Shown piece by piece: positions 16,686 through 26,019 of a stretch of DNA of 50,667 bases. The DNA is from Terriglobales bacterium (GTDB lineage: Bacteria > Acidobacteriota > Terriglobia > Terriglobales > Acidobacteriaceae): contig JAICWP010000028.1 in NCBI GenBank assembly GCA_025934735.1, forward strand, positions 1-50,667, in the 5' to 3' direction. Made by a program: the position numbers and the translations under genes. The notes beneath the pieces are model-generated. The model was not told the origin of the DNA and did not search any database. It saw nothing but the letters and a program-made list of their open reading frames with translations. Every line of letters starts with the position of its first letter. Position 1 is the stretch's first letter.

Positions 16686-17261
16686 CTAGGGAACCAATTG
16701 CATAACGGCTTCCTCAGGGCCTTGCATCTGCCCCGCCTTCTCCACCAGCCTGCGGCTCTGCCACTCGGCATCCCGCAGCAGCTTTACGTCTTCCACATGG
16801 TGGGGGAAGAACTGTGCTGACGCCGTCCCCTTGGGCAGCAGCACGATGTCCACCCGCCGGTTGTAGGCCCACGCGATCGTTTGCCAGTTGGCCCGCATGC
16901 GCGAAGGCTTGTCCGGATTTTGCTGCTCCAGCCCTCGAACTTCGCTGCCGCTGAGCTGATAATCTTTGCCCTGCGCAATTGTCTGAATGCTGGCCGCGGG
17001 CACGCCGGCTGCAACCAGGTAATCCTTCACCCGGGCTGCCCGCCGTTCGCTCAAAGCCTGGTTGCGCCGCCGGGAGTCTCTCTCGTCAGTGTTGGCCACC
17101 AGCTTGAGTTGCGCCGCCGAGTCATACTCCAGGTACTTCTTGAATTCCTCGGCTGCCTGCATCAGCACTTTCTGCTGGCTGCGGACCAGGCCAATTGCGG
17201 GGTGGTGCTGATCGGGATAGCCGGTGGGGAAGAACACGCTGCCCAGGGCGATTTCCGGCAA
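16686..17261 (-). CDS. OmpA-like C-terminal part of a frameshifted PEGA/OmpA gene
   Basis: This frame encodes an OmpA/MotB-type peptidoglycan-binding domain: LGSVFFPTGYPD, VLMQAAEEFKKYLEY, LKLVANTDERDS, NQALSERRAARVKDYLVAAGV and NRRVDIVLLPKG. It overlaps the end of the upstream frame (17162-18433), but that frame loses meaning at 17270. Reading through with one extra A in the AA run at 17270-17271 joins the two parts as ...TAQIEALPEIALGS. The TTG at 17261 is therefore unlikely to be a real start. The fragment is best seen as the 3' part of one gene broken by a single-base deletion or by an assembly error. Confidence 0.75.
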   Translation of the reverse strand: MPEIALGSVFFPTGYPDQHHPAIGLVRSQQKVLMQAAEEFKKYLEYDSAAQLKLVANTDERDSRRRNQALSERRAARVKDYLVAAGVPAASIQTIAQGKDYQLSGSEVRGLEQQNPDKPSRMRANWQTIAWAYNRRVDIVLLPKGTASAQFFPHHVEDVKLLRDAEWQSRRLVEKAGQMQGPEEAVMQLVP

Positions 17262-18433
17262 AGCCTCGATTGCGCGGTGAGGTGAACCGTCGCGGTGCGC
17301 GTTTCCGTGCCCCCACAGTTGTTTTTGGCCGTCAAGGTATAAGTCTGGGTTTCATCCACCGTACCCTCTTTAGACTGTTGCGGCGCCGGCTGCACTGTCT
17401 GCTGGCCGGCAGGGGTCACCGTTCCCACCGGCTCGAGGGTTACCGAGTCGGCGTTGGCGGCTGACCACTGCAGGTTGGCGGAACCCTGTTCCACCACCTT
17501 GTCGCCGATGCGGCGATAACGCACTTCGCCCGGGGTTACCGCCAGCGAGCTCTGGATCGCGTTGTTCACATCCACGGTCGCGTTCGATTTGGCAATGCCG
17601 CCCGGTCCGGCGGCTTGCATGTTGTAGGTTGTGGTGTGCGCGGGCTGCACGGAGCGTTCGCCGGTGGCTGGCAATTCGTTCAGCGTCTCGCTATCGGAAG
17701 TGATGGAGGTGTGCAGCGCTTCTTTGGAGGTCCAGGCCAGCTGGGTGGACTGGCCGCAGTTTACCTGCCCGGGAGCGGCATTCAAGCTGCTGCTCACAGG
17801 CGCAACTGCAACCGTGGCGCTGGCGATGCCCGCCTTGAACCGGGGTAGCGACTTGATCTCTGCGCCCGCGGACCATGGCTTAACCGTCTGCTTGCTTCCG
17901 TGCGCCACGTCCACGATGACGCGCTGGTTCGCGGCCACCGTGACCGGTCCCGACCACACCTCTTTGTCTTTTTCCATGAGCGTGAGCTGGTGGGTTCCGG
18001 GCGGAACAATCAGTTGCTGTTTCCAAAGGAAGTTGTGGTCGAATTCATCACCATGGCCGACCATGTATTCCGGGGTTTTTCCGTTCAGCAGAACGACGGC
18101 TCGCGGCGCGCCTTCAATCTGAATGCGTCCCCACGGCCCGGCAACGTCTTCCCCGGTCTTTTCCAGCCTGACTTTAAGCGGTAAATTGCTGCCCTCCTTG
18201 AGCGTGAGGGCATGCACCTGCGGCGCGTAACCGTAGTTATAAATAGCAAAATGATGTTCCCCGGGCGTGAGCGCCAGTGTGTGGCTGCCCTCGCCCATAG
18301 CCTGGCCGTCCACGAAAACGTATGCTTGCGGCGGCGCCACTTCCACCCGCACCTTTGCCTGCTGCGCCAATGATGCCACGCTGGCGCAGAGCAGAAGTGC
18401 GGGAAGCACAAAGATCCTGGTCCTGGTATGCAT
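17162..18433 (-). CDS. PEGA/OmpA-like envelope protein, N-terminal part (frameshifted)
   Basis: A signal peptide (RIFVLPALLLCASVASLAQ) starts the protein, followed by a PEGA-like domain (VRVEVAPPQAYVFVDGQAMGEGSH, then TPGEHHFAIYNYGY). Two or three Ig-like beta modules follow, each opening with APGQVNCGQSTQLAWTS or TPGEVRYRRIG. From 17270 downward the frame is out of register: the peptide becomes Pro/Ser/Cys-rich and the OmpA-like domain continues in the -1 frame. The intact protein would be about 580 residues, exported, and peptidoglycan-bound at the C terminus. The ATG at 18433 has GAGGAGG upstream. Confidence 0.75.
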   Translation of the reverse strand: MHTRTRIFVLPALLLCASVASLAQQAKVRVEVAPPQAYVFVDGQAMGEGSHTLALTPGEHHFAIYNYGYAPQVHALTLKEGSNLPLKVRLEKTGEDVAGPWGRIQIEGAPRAVVLLNGKTPEYMVGHGDEFDHNFLWKQQLIVPPGTHQLTLMEKDKEVWSGPVTVAANQRVIVDVAHGSKQTVKPWSAGAEIKSLPRFKAGIASATVAVAPVSSSLNAAPGQVNCGQSTQLAWTSKEALHTSITSDSETLNELPATGERSVQPAHTTTYNMQAAGPGGIAKSNATVDVNNAIQSSLAVTPGEVRYRRIGDKVVEQGSANLQWSAANADSVTLEPVGTVTPAGQQTVQPAPQQSKEGTVDETQTYTLTAKNNCGGTETRTATVHLTAQSRLCRKSPWAACSSPPAIPISTTPQLAWSAASRKC

Positions 18434-18673
18434 TTGCGTTGCCTCCTCAGCCTGGGCTCTTCGATCGGGGGAGTCGAGTGGCGCAGACACTCGCTTTTAC
18501 TATTGCAGGCGGGCAATTGTTCTGCTGTGATGTAGCGCACTGAAGGCAAGCCCAAAGCCGCACAATTCCCATTTTGGGCAACCCGGTACTCTGGATTTTC
18601 GCTCTGATATTGCGGCGTGCGGCCGCATCTGCCACCGCCAACTTCGTCCAATCTGCAATGTGAGGAAAGTGCA

Positions 18674-19741
18674 ATGGGCCGTCACCTGCTGTTGGTTTGC
18701 TGTATCACCCTGCTTTGCTTCCCGTCCTACGCCGATCAGATCGCCCTCCAGAATGGCGATCGGCTTAGCGGCACCATCGTCAAGTCCGACGACAAGCAGC
18801 TCGTCATCAATACGGAGTACGCCGGCCCTGTGACTGTCCAGTGGACGGCGGTGCAATCCATTTCGTCCAGCGCGCCTTTACATCTGCAATTGAAGGATGG
18901 CCGCACCCTGGTGGGCCAGGTAGTGGCCCAGGATGGCACCTGGAAAGTGCAGGAGAGGAATGGGGAAAGCGTGCCCGTTGCCAAATCCGACGTATCTGGC
19001 ATCCGCAGCCAGACCGAGCAGGCCACCTACGATCAGGCGCAAAATCCTGGCTGGCTGCAGAACTGGGAGGGCGGCACTAATTTCGGCTTTGCCCTTACCC
19101 GCGGCAATAGTGAGAGCAAGAATATGGCGCTGAGTTTCACCGCCGATCGCAAGACCCTGCACGACAAACTCGGCCTCTATGCCAACTCGGTTTACGCTAC
19201 TAACGACGCTCCCGGCGCTTTTCCGGCCACCACCGCCAATGCGATCCGGGGAGGAACCCGGTACGACCATGACTTGACCCAGCGCCTGTTCGGCTTTGGC
19301 AGCGCGGATTTTGCCACGGACGACTTGCAGAACCTGGACCTGCGCTCGGTCCTAGGCGGCGGCCTGGGCCTGCACGCCATCAACAATCCTGCCACCACCC
19401 TCGATCTTCTCGCCGGCTTGAACTACACCCACGAGGCCTACACCACCTTCACGCGCAACTTTCCCGCTGCCATCCTGGGCGAAGAATTGACTCACAGGCT
19501 GGGAGCCGGCACTCTGCTGTCTGAAAAATTGGGCTTCTTCCCCGATCTGAGCGACCTGGGGGAATACCGCGGCACTTTCGACCTGGGCACGGTGACTAAA
19601 ATCAGCAAATGGCTGGGATGGCAGAACTCGGTCAGCGATGTTTATGTCACCAATCCACCGCTCGGCAAGAAGAAGAATGACGTGATTTTCACCACCGGAC
19701 TGAACATATCGTTCACCCGGCCGACGGAGCCCGCGAAATAG
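18674..19741 (+). CDS. DUF481 family outer-membrane beta-barrel protein
   Basis: 355 residues: signal peptide (HLLLVCCITLLCFPSYA), an N-terminal beta region of about 105 residues (IALQNGDRLSGTIVKSDDKQ, LQLKDGRTLVGQVV), then a DUF481 beta-barrel beginning NWEGGTNFGFALTRGNSESKN. Alternating strands end in FTTGLNISFTRP, a plausible outer-membrane insertion signal although the final residues are PAK. The function of DUF481 (YdiY-like) is unknown. The ATG at 18674 follows GAGGAAAG. It reads divergently from the PEGA/OmpA gene. Confidence 0.85.
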   Translation: MGRHLLLVCCITLLCFPSYADQIALQNGDRLSGTIVKSDDKQLVINTEYAGPVTVQWTAVQSISSSAPLHLQLKDGRTLVGQVVAQDGTWKVQERNGESVPVAKSDVSGIRSQTEQATYDQAQNPGWLQNWEGGTNFGFALTRGNSESKNMALSFTADRKTLHDKLGLYANSVYATNDAPGAFPATTANAIRGGTRYDHDLTQRLFGFGSADFATDDLQNLDLRSVLGGGLGLHAINNPATTLDLLAGLNYTHEAYTTFTRNFPAAILGEELTHRLGAGTLLSEKLGFFPDLSDLGEYRGTFDLGTVTKISKWLGWQNSVSDVYVTNPPLGKKKNDVIFTTGLNISFTRPTEPAK

Positions 19742-19775
19742 CATTTCCGACTTGCGTCGGCAGTCGCGTCGTATC

Positions 19776-19864
19776 AGGGCACGGCTGCAGCCGTGCCGCG
19801 GTGCCTGCTTAAGAGACTTGCCTTCAGGCGCTGACGACGCATGCCTGAAGGCATGCCCTGGTAC
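19776..19864. repeat. GGCACGGCT palindromic repeat, copy 1
   Basis: GGCACGGC-TGCA-GCCGTGCC (19778-19797) is a perfect 8-bp hairpin, followed by a second hairpin GCCTTCAGGC/GCCTGAAGGC (19820-19829 and 19843-19852) and TGGTACCACC. A related copy is at 25231-25310. It lies 35 bp past the DUF481 stop. The rest of 19742-20020 shows only GTCAG-type words. Confidence 0.7.
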
Positions 19865-20020
19865 CACCCCTCCCGCATAGGCGTCTGTCGTTTCTGCATA
19901 AGCGACTGTCGTATCTGTGGATGCCCCGGCTTGAGGGACGCGCTCAGCGCAGGCTGCACGTTCGAAGAGAGCAGACAGCTTCCGGGAATTGAGACTGACG
20001 GCTAAGAACTGGCAACTGCT

Positions 20021-21073
20021 TTACTTCACCATCCCCCGCTGGGCGACGCTGATGTTGTCGCGGGTGGTGTTCTTCACTGCGTACATCATCTCGTCGGCCT
20101 GGCGGATGATGTCATGCGCGGTCTGCGCGTCCGCGGGGAAAGTAGCCAATCCCATGCTGGCGCGTACATTCAGGTTCAGCCCTTCGGGACCGCAGAAGGC
20201 GCTGGTGCGGAATAAATCGCGCAGGCGCTTGGCCACGATCAGCGCCTGGTCTTTTCCCGTCTGCGGCAGCAGCACCACAAACTCGTCGCCGCCATAACGG
20301 AACGCCGAATCAATCAGCCGCAGGTTTTCCTTGATTGCGTTGCCCACCTCGGCCAGCAACTTGCTTCCCACCAGGTGTCCGTGGGTGTCGTTCACCTGCT
20401 TGAAGTGGTCCAGGTCTATGAACAGCACCGTGAACTCATGTCCAAAGCGGGCGGAGCGGTACACCTCGGCGTCCAGCATCTGGTAGAGATGACGGGCGTT
20501 GAACAGTCCGGTGCAGTCGTCGGTGATAGTGAGTTCCTGGATCTTCTCCACCGCCTTGGCGTTGTCAATGGCGATGGCGGCGTAATCGCAGAGCGCCTGC
20601 AGGAAGAAGAGTTCGTTTTCCCCAAATCCCTCCATGTTGACGTTGATCAACTGGATAACAGCCAGCACCCGGTGTTTGGACCGCAGTGGCAGACAGATGA
20701 TGGAGCGCGTCTCCCACTTGGTCATCTCGTCAACCCGGCGCGCAAACCGCTGGTCGTTATAAACGTCGGGTACCACCAAGCCTTCGCCGTGCCGGGCCAC
20801 CCAGCCGGCGATCCCCTCGCCTACCTTAAGCCTCATCTCCTTAAGGCTTTGCGCCGCATCCCCGATGGCGATAGCGAAATACAGTTCGTCCCGCTCCTCG
20901 TCCACCATGAGCAGGGACCAGGTGTCCGGGCGGAAGTATTCCGCCATCTTTTCCATAATGGTCTGCAGGACGGAATCCAAGTCCAGCGACGAAGTCAGGG
21001 CTTTCGCTACGTCATGGAAAATGCTCAGTTCCTGGAGGTACCGCTTCCGCTCGGTGCCCGTGGCCTCGGTCAT
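20021..21073 (-). CDS. GAF-GGDEF diguanylate cyclase
   Basis: 350 residues, cytoplasmic. A GAF sensor (about 25-175: SLDLDSVLQTIMEKM, VGEGIAGWVARHGEG, RSIICLPLRSKHRVLAVIQL) is joined to a GGDEF domain (about 185-345). The active site is intact (RYGGDEFVVL), and an inhibitory RxxD I-site (RLID) lies five residues before GGDEF, so product inhibition by c-di-GMP is expected. The tandem PilZ protein at 28177 is a possible effector in this window. The ATG at 21073 has AAGGAAG six bases upstream. A promoter is visible at 21111-21140. Confidence 0.9.
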   Translation of the reverse strand: MTEATGTERKRYLQELSIFHDVAKALTSSLDLDSVLQTIMEKMAEYFRPDTWSLLMVDEERDELYFAIAIGDAAQSLKEMRLKVGEGIAGWVARHGEGLVVPDVYNDQRFARRVDEMTKWETRSIICLPLRSKHRVLAVIQLINVNMEGFGENELFFLQALCDYAAIAIDNAKAVEKIQELTITDDCTGLFNARHLYQMLDAEVYRSARFGHEFTVLFIDLDHFKQVNDTHGHLVGSKLLAEVGNAIKENLRLIDSAFRYGGDEFVVLLPQTGKDQALIVAKRLRDLFRTSAFCGPEGLNLNVRASMGLATFPADAQTAHDIIRQADEMMYAVKNTTRDNISVAQRGMVK

Positions 21074-21110
21074 CACAGCTTCCTTAAGAGCTTGCAAAGG
21101 GGGTTGGCGT

Positions 21111-21140
21111 ATTATAGGCAGCGCCTTCGCGAAGGGGCAA
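21111..21140 (-). promoter_or_regulatory. Promoter of the diguanylate cyclase gene
   Basis: On the reverse strand a perfect TATAAT (21116-21111) is preceded after an 18-bp spacer by TTGCCC (21140-21135), which matches four of six -35 positions. The start would be near 21104, 31 bases before the ATG. Confidence 0.5.
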
Positions 21141-21347
21141 CAAACCTTTGTAACCCCGGCATCCAGGCTGCCAATCCGTTCCCGCCTGCGCCTAGTTCCA
21201 CCCCTCTCAATCCCTAAATGGTCCCATCCGCTGAAGGTGCCATTGCCCCGCCTTAGGGCGCTCTGCTACCCTCATTGAGCCTGTTTTAGCGGGCCCGCCG
21301 TGGGGATGCTAACTCCATCAATACCCACCTGATAAGGAGATTCTGCC

Positions 21348-22538
21348 GTGCCTTCTAGAAAGCGTTACCTGTTTACCTCGGAATCCGTCACCGAGGGGCA
21401 TCCGGACAAAATTGCCGACCAGATTTCCGATGCCATTCTTGACGCCTGCCTGGCCGAGGATGCTTATAGCCGCGTCGCTTGCGAGACCTTGGTGACCACC
21501 GGCCTGGCCTTCATCGCCGGTGAAATTACCACCAATGCTTATGTGGACTTCCCCGCGATTGTGCGCGGCACCGTCAGCGCCGTCGGCTATACCGACGCCA
21601 CCTACGGCTACGACTGCAATACCTGCGCGGTCATCTCCTCCATCCACGAGCAGTCTCCGGACATCGCTCAGGGCGTTGACCCGGGCGGCGCTGGCGACCA
21701 GGGCATGATGTTCGGCTATGCCACCAACGAAAATGATCAGCTCATGCCGACCCCCATCATGCTGGCGCACAAGCTGACCCACCGCCTGGCGGACGTCCGC
21801 AAGAGCGGTGAACTGGAGTGGCTGCGCCCTGACGGCAAATCGCAGGTCACCGTCGAGTACGACGAGAACCATAAGCCCATACGCGTGGACGCCGTGGTCA
21901 TCTCCACCCAGCACTCGGAGTTGGTGGATAACAATAAGATCCGCACCGACGTTCTCAAACACGTAATCCAGCCCGTGATTCCCAGCCACATGCTCGATGC
22001 CGATACCAAGTACCACATCAATCCCACTGGGCGGTTCGTGGTGGGCGGCCCCATGGGCGATACCGGCCTTACCGGGCGCAAGATCATTGTGGATACGTAC
22101 GGCGGCATGGGCCGCCACGGTGGCGGCTGCTTCAGCGGCAAGGATCCCACCAAGGTGGATCGTTCCGCCTGCTACATGGCCCGTTACGTGGCCAAGAACG
22201 TGGTGGCAGCCGGCTTGGCTGACCGCTGCGAAGTGCAGGTGGCTTACGCCATTGGCGTCGCCGAGCCAGTCAGCGTGCTGGTTGATACTTTCGGCACGGG
22301 CAAGATCGGAGCGGAAAAGCTGCAGGAGCTGGTCCGGGCCAACTTCGACCTGACTCCCAAGGGCATCATCACCTCGCTCAACCTGCGCCGCCCCATCTTT
22401 AAGAAGACGGCGGCTTACGGCCACTTCGGCCGGCCCGATCCCGATTTCAGCTGGGAGCGTACCGACAAGGCGGCCAAGCTGAGCAGCGATGCCGGCACGG
22501 GCGAGGTTCGCGAGCCTGCCCACGCCGCTAAGAAATAG
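21348..22538 (+). CDS. metK: S-adenosylmethionine synthetase
   Basis: Makes S-adenosylmethionine from methionine and ATP. 396 residues with the canonical motifs: [21 protein letters not shown] at the N terminus, [12 protein letters not shown], and the phosphate-binding [22 protein letters not shown] (Cys where Ala is usual). The GTG start at 21348 is set by AAGGAGA at 21334-21340. The gene precedes ahcY by 159 bp on the same strand, but a terminator at 22561-22585 suggests separate or attenuated transcription. Confidence 0.97.
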   Translation: MPSRKRYLFTSESVTEGHPDKIADQISDAILDACLAEDAYSRVACETLVTTGLAFIAGEITTNAYVDFPAIVRGTVSAVGYTDATYGYDCNTCAVISSIHEQSPDIAQGVDPGGAGDQGMMFGYATNENDQLMPTPIMLAHKLTHRLADVRKSGELEWLRPDGKSQVTVEYDENHKPIRVDAVVISTQHSELVDNNKIRTDVLKHVIQPVIPSHMLDADTKYHINPTGRFVVGGPMGDTGLTGRKIIVDTYGGMGRHGGGCFSGKDPTKVDRSACYMARYVAKNVVAAGLADRCEVQVAYAIGVAEPVSVLVDTFGTGKIGAEKLQELVRANFDLTPKGIITSLNLRRPIFKKTAAYGHFGRPDPDFSWERTDKAAKLSSDAGTGEVREPAHAAKK

Positions 22539-22560
22539 GAACCGCTGGAAAGGCATATCC

Positions 22561-22585
22561 GGGGGCGCATCCTCGCGCCCCCTTC
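22561..22585 (+). terminator. Terminator-like hairpin after metK
   Basis: GGGGGCGC (22561-22568) pairs perfectly with GCGCCCCC (22575-22582) across a 6-base loop, followed by TTCTC. The U-tract is short, so termination may be partial. Confidence 0.6.
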
Positions 22586-22633
22586 TCATCTCCCCACCTT
22601 TCCTTTATTCTGATGAGTGTGTTGTTGTGGGCC

Positions 22634-22664
22634 AGTTTGCGCCGCTGGATCCCCACCAGGTTGC
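22634..22664 (+). promoter_or_regulatory. Structured leader hairpin before ahcY
   Basis: GTGGGCCAG...CTGG...CCCAC can fold into a stem with an internal bulge ending about 35 bases before the ahcY start. It does not match the SAH riboswitch consensus as I remember it. It may be a regulatory leader or chance pairing. Confidence 0.25.
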
Positions 22665-22679
22665 TGAAATAATTCATAG

Positions 22680-23975
<1,296 letters not shown>

Positions 23976-24008
23976 ACCAGGAGTCGGCGGTCAGTGAAAA
24001 GTGTGTGG

Positions 24009-24059
24009 GGATGGGGCTGTGCCCCGTCCAGGCGGGTCGCAGATCCGCTTCGTGGATCT
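24009..24059. repeat. GGGGC-GCCCC and AGATCC-GGATCT hairpins
   Basis: GGATGGGGC-TGT-GCCCCGTCC (24009-24029) is a strong hairpin, followed by AGATCC-GCTTCGT-GGATCT (24041-24059). A GGGGCTTTGCCCC relative is at 41957-41971. These lie between the convergent ahcY and YihY genes and may end transcription. Confidence 0.5.
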
Positions 24060-24089
24060 CTGAAGCAAGCCGCCCTTTCTTTTCGTACT

Positions 24090-24131
24090 GTCGTGCTGAG
24101 CGAGGGCGCATGCCCGAGTCGAAGCACCCCT
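24090..24131. repeat. TGAGCGAGGGCGC...GAGTCGAA repeat, copy 1
   Basis: GTCGTGCTGAGCGAGGGCGC...GAGTCGAAGCACCCC matches 49059-49099 at nearly every position. I know this sequence type as a dispersed short repeat in many soil bacteria. It lies between ahcY and the YihY gene. Confidence 0.7.
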
Positions 24132-24180
24132 TACGACCTTCATTTATCATCTGCCGCCCCAGGGACTTCAAACCGTTGAC

Positions 24181-25077
24181 TCAGGCCGCTTTTCTGGAGC
24201 CAACCAAGGCGCTCTCCTTGGGTGTCTCTGCTTCTTTCACCGGAATGCGTTTGCCTGATACGTGAAGCAGATCAGCATTGATCTCGCCGCCCAGGAGAAC
24301 GGCAAATGCTGTCCAGTACAGCCAGACCATTAACGCAATCGCGGCAGCGAGAGTGCCGTAGGTCTTATTCAGATTGGCGAAGTGCTGGAAGTACAAGCCC
24401 AAAGCCCATGAAAGCAGAATCCAGAACCCGACCGCGATCATCGCACCGGGCAGAGTTCGTGTGAACCGTTGCTTCACGTTAGGAGCGAGAAAATAGATCA
24501 GTTCCACCGCAAGCACGGTGAAGGCGACAGCTATGGACCAGCGCAGATAAGGCCATGCCGCCATGAAAATCGAGCCCAACCCCACCTTGCTGGCGAGCCA
24601 TCCGCCGAAGTTCGGGCCAACCAGCATCGCGCCAAGGGCGACTATCAGCAGGAACCCGATCAAAAATGTAAGTCCAAGAGCCAGCGGACGCGTTTTCCAG
24701 AAGGGACGGTTCTCCTCAACGTCGTAGGCCACATTGAGGGCTTCCATCATGCTGGCGAAGCCCCCCGACGCGGCCCAGATCGTGCCGATAATTCCCAGAG
24801 ATAAGAAGTGTCCGCGATAGGGCGTAATCACCTGACTGAGAACTCCCCTTACCAGCCCCATACTGTCTGTGGGCATAAAGCGCGCCATGAAGGAGAGGGC
24901 CTGATCGAAGAGATTAGGAACGGGCAAATACGCGACAACGGCCGCGAACACAATTAGCAGCGGAAAGAGAGACATCACGAAGTAGTACGACAGGCCCGCA
25001 GCCATCTGCATCGTGTGTTTTCGCTGCACGTCATCGTAAGTACGTCCCACTGCCGCTTTGATTTGACTGAACCGCAT
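24181..25077 (-). CDS. YihY/UPF0761 family inner-membrane protein
   Basis: 298 residues with six predicted membrane helices. The family pattern is clear: AAGLSYYFVMSLFPLLIVFAA near the N terminus, LGIIGTIWAASGGFASMMEALNVAYDVEE in the middle and FQHFANLNKTYGTLAAAIALMVWLYW near the end. The family was once annotated as ribonuclease BN by error; its true role is unknown. The ATG at 25077 gives the usual short basic N terminus. The cytoplasmic C-terminal tail is charged. Confidence 0.88.
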   Translation of the reverse strand: MRFSQIKAAVGRTYDDVQRKHTMQMAAGLSYYFVMSLFPLLIVFAAVVAYLPVPNLFDQALSFMARFMPTDSMGLVRGVLSQVITPYRGHFLSLGIIGTIWAASGGFASMMEALNVAYDVEENRPFWKTRPLALGLTFLIGFLLIVALGAMLVGPNFGGWLASKVGLGSIFMAAWPYLRWSIAVAFTVLAVELIYFLAPNVKQRFTRTLPGAMIAVGFWILLSWALGLYFQHFANLNKTYGTLAAAIALMVWLYWTAFAVLLGGEINADLLHVSGKRIPVKEAETPKESALVGSRKAA

Positions 25078-25230
25078 GGCTGGACACGCTCAGGAATAAT
25101 AAGATGCTGGGCCCGCCTTGGCTGGCAACTCTGAAGGAGAGAACGTGTAGCAACCAGGCGCAGCACGACTGAACGTGGACGTGGAGTGCCCTGCCCAGTT
25201 ACTGGAAGCTATCCCATAGATGATTTCGGA

Positions 25231-25310
25231 AGGGCACGGCTTCAGCCGTGCCGACGGGAGCCGCCTAGAATGCGGGCTTTAGCCCCTTGAGGAAGAGGGT
25301 GGTACCCAGG
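25231..25310. repeat. GGCACGGCT palindromic repeat, copy 2
   Basis: GGCACGGC-TTCA-GCCGTGCC (25233-25252) is the same hairpin as at 19778-19797, with the loop changed. It is followed by GCGGGCTTTAGCCCC and GGTGGTACCC. It lies in the 301-bp gap 25078-25378; the remainder of that gap shows nothing else except the -10 at 25367. Confidence 0.7.
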
Positions 25311-25366
25311 CTGTTTATATGAGACCAGTTACCAGCGTAATTTAGTGATCCGTCCCGCCTGCACCC

Positions 25367-25372
25367 TACAAT
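25367..25372 (+). promoter_or_regulatory. Candidate -10 (TACAAT) for a leaderless gene
   Basis: TACAAT ends six bases before the ATG at 25379, with CTTTCC between and no ribosome site. The spacing equals that at 12394-12406. Confidence 0.3.
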
Positions 25373-25378
25373 CTTTCC

Positions 25379-25981
25379 ATGCTTGTTCCGCTCGCTCTCG
25401 CTTTTTCATTCTTGCTGCAAAGTACAGCGATCGTAAGGGAGGCGCCTCGGCAGGCCACGCCCAAGCCGTACATTGCCCCCTATACCGCCATGCCGCAGCC
25501 GCCCGCGTTGCCCAAGGTGGATTTGAACTCCTGCCCTTTCGAGGGCTGCCAGTTCGGTAAATGGACAGCGACGGCAAAGGTGGTGATCTACTCCAGTTGG
25601 GAATCCACGCGCAAGCCGGTTGCCAGCCTGGCCAAGGGCAACGAAGTAACCGCGCTCACCGGCGTCAGTGTCGTCTTCGAACCCGGCAAAGGCGTTTTTA
25701 ATCGCGATGTTCCGATGTACGGCGCCAGCAAGGGCGACCCCGCCTACATGTACCAAAACTGCGGGGAGGGCGAGGTGGACCTATGGGTGCACGGTCGCTT
25801 CCTCAAATGCGCGGATCTGAAGTTTTCCTGGCACGGTGTCGAGGGTTGCCGCAAAGACTGCGATGGCCGCTGGTTATCCATGGGTAGGTCAGAGTGGTGG
25901 GCTCAGATACGCCTCAAGAACGGCACCACCGGGTGGGTGCTGGTTAACGACAACTTCGGCGGTGTTGACGCACTCGGGTAA
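25379..25981 (+). CDS. Secreted SH3-like domain protein
   Basis: 200 residues with a short N-terminal hydrophobic segment (LVPLALAFSFLLQS) that looks like a signal peptide. The rest has a bacterial SH3-like pattern: CPFEGCQFGKWTA, VVIYSSWESTRKPVASLAKGNEV and a closing WWAQIRLKNGTTGWVLVND. Six cysteines in the mature part suggest disulfides and export. A cell-wall or sensory binding role is typical of such modules, but no specific ligand can be named. Confidence 0.6.
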   Translation: MLVPLALAFSFLLQSTAIVREAPRQATPKPYIAPYTAMPQPPALPKVDLNSCPFEGCQFGKWTATAKVVIYSSWESTRKPVASLAKGNEVTALTGVSVVFEPGKGVFNRDVPMYGASKGDPAYMYQNCGEGEVDLWVHGRFLKCADLKFSWHGVEGCRKDCDGRWLSMGRSEWWAQIRLKNGTTGWVLVNDNFGGVDALG

Positions 25982-26019
25982 TCGTAGCTATCCCTCTCGG
26001 GAAGAGAGAGCAACGGCTG

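Noticed and set aside
16686-17261. An independent OmpA-like gene
   Set aside because: It starts only at a TTG inside a domain and joins the upstream frame if one A is added; better explained as a frameshifted part.
21098-21347. A SAM or SAH riboswitch before metK
   Set aside because: The leader has no match to the SAM-I, SAM-II or SAH consensus as I know them; only a strong Shine-Dalgarno is visible.
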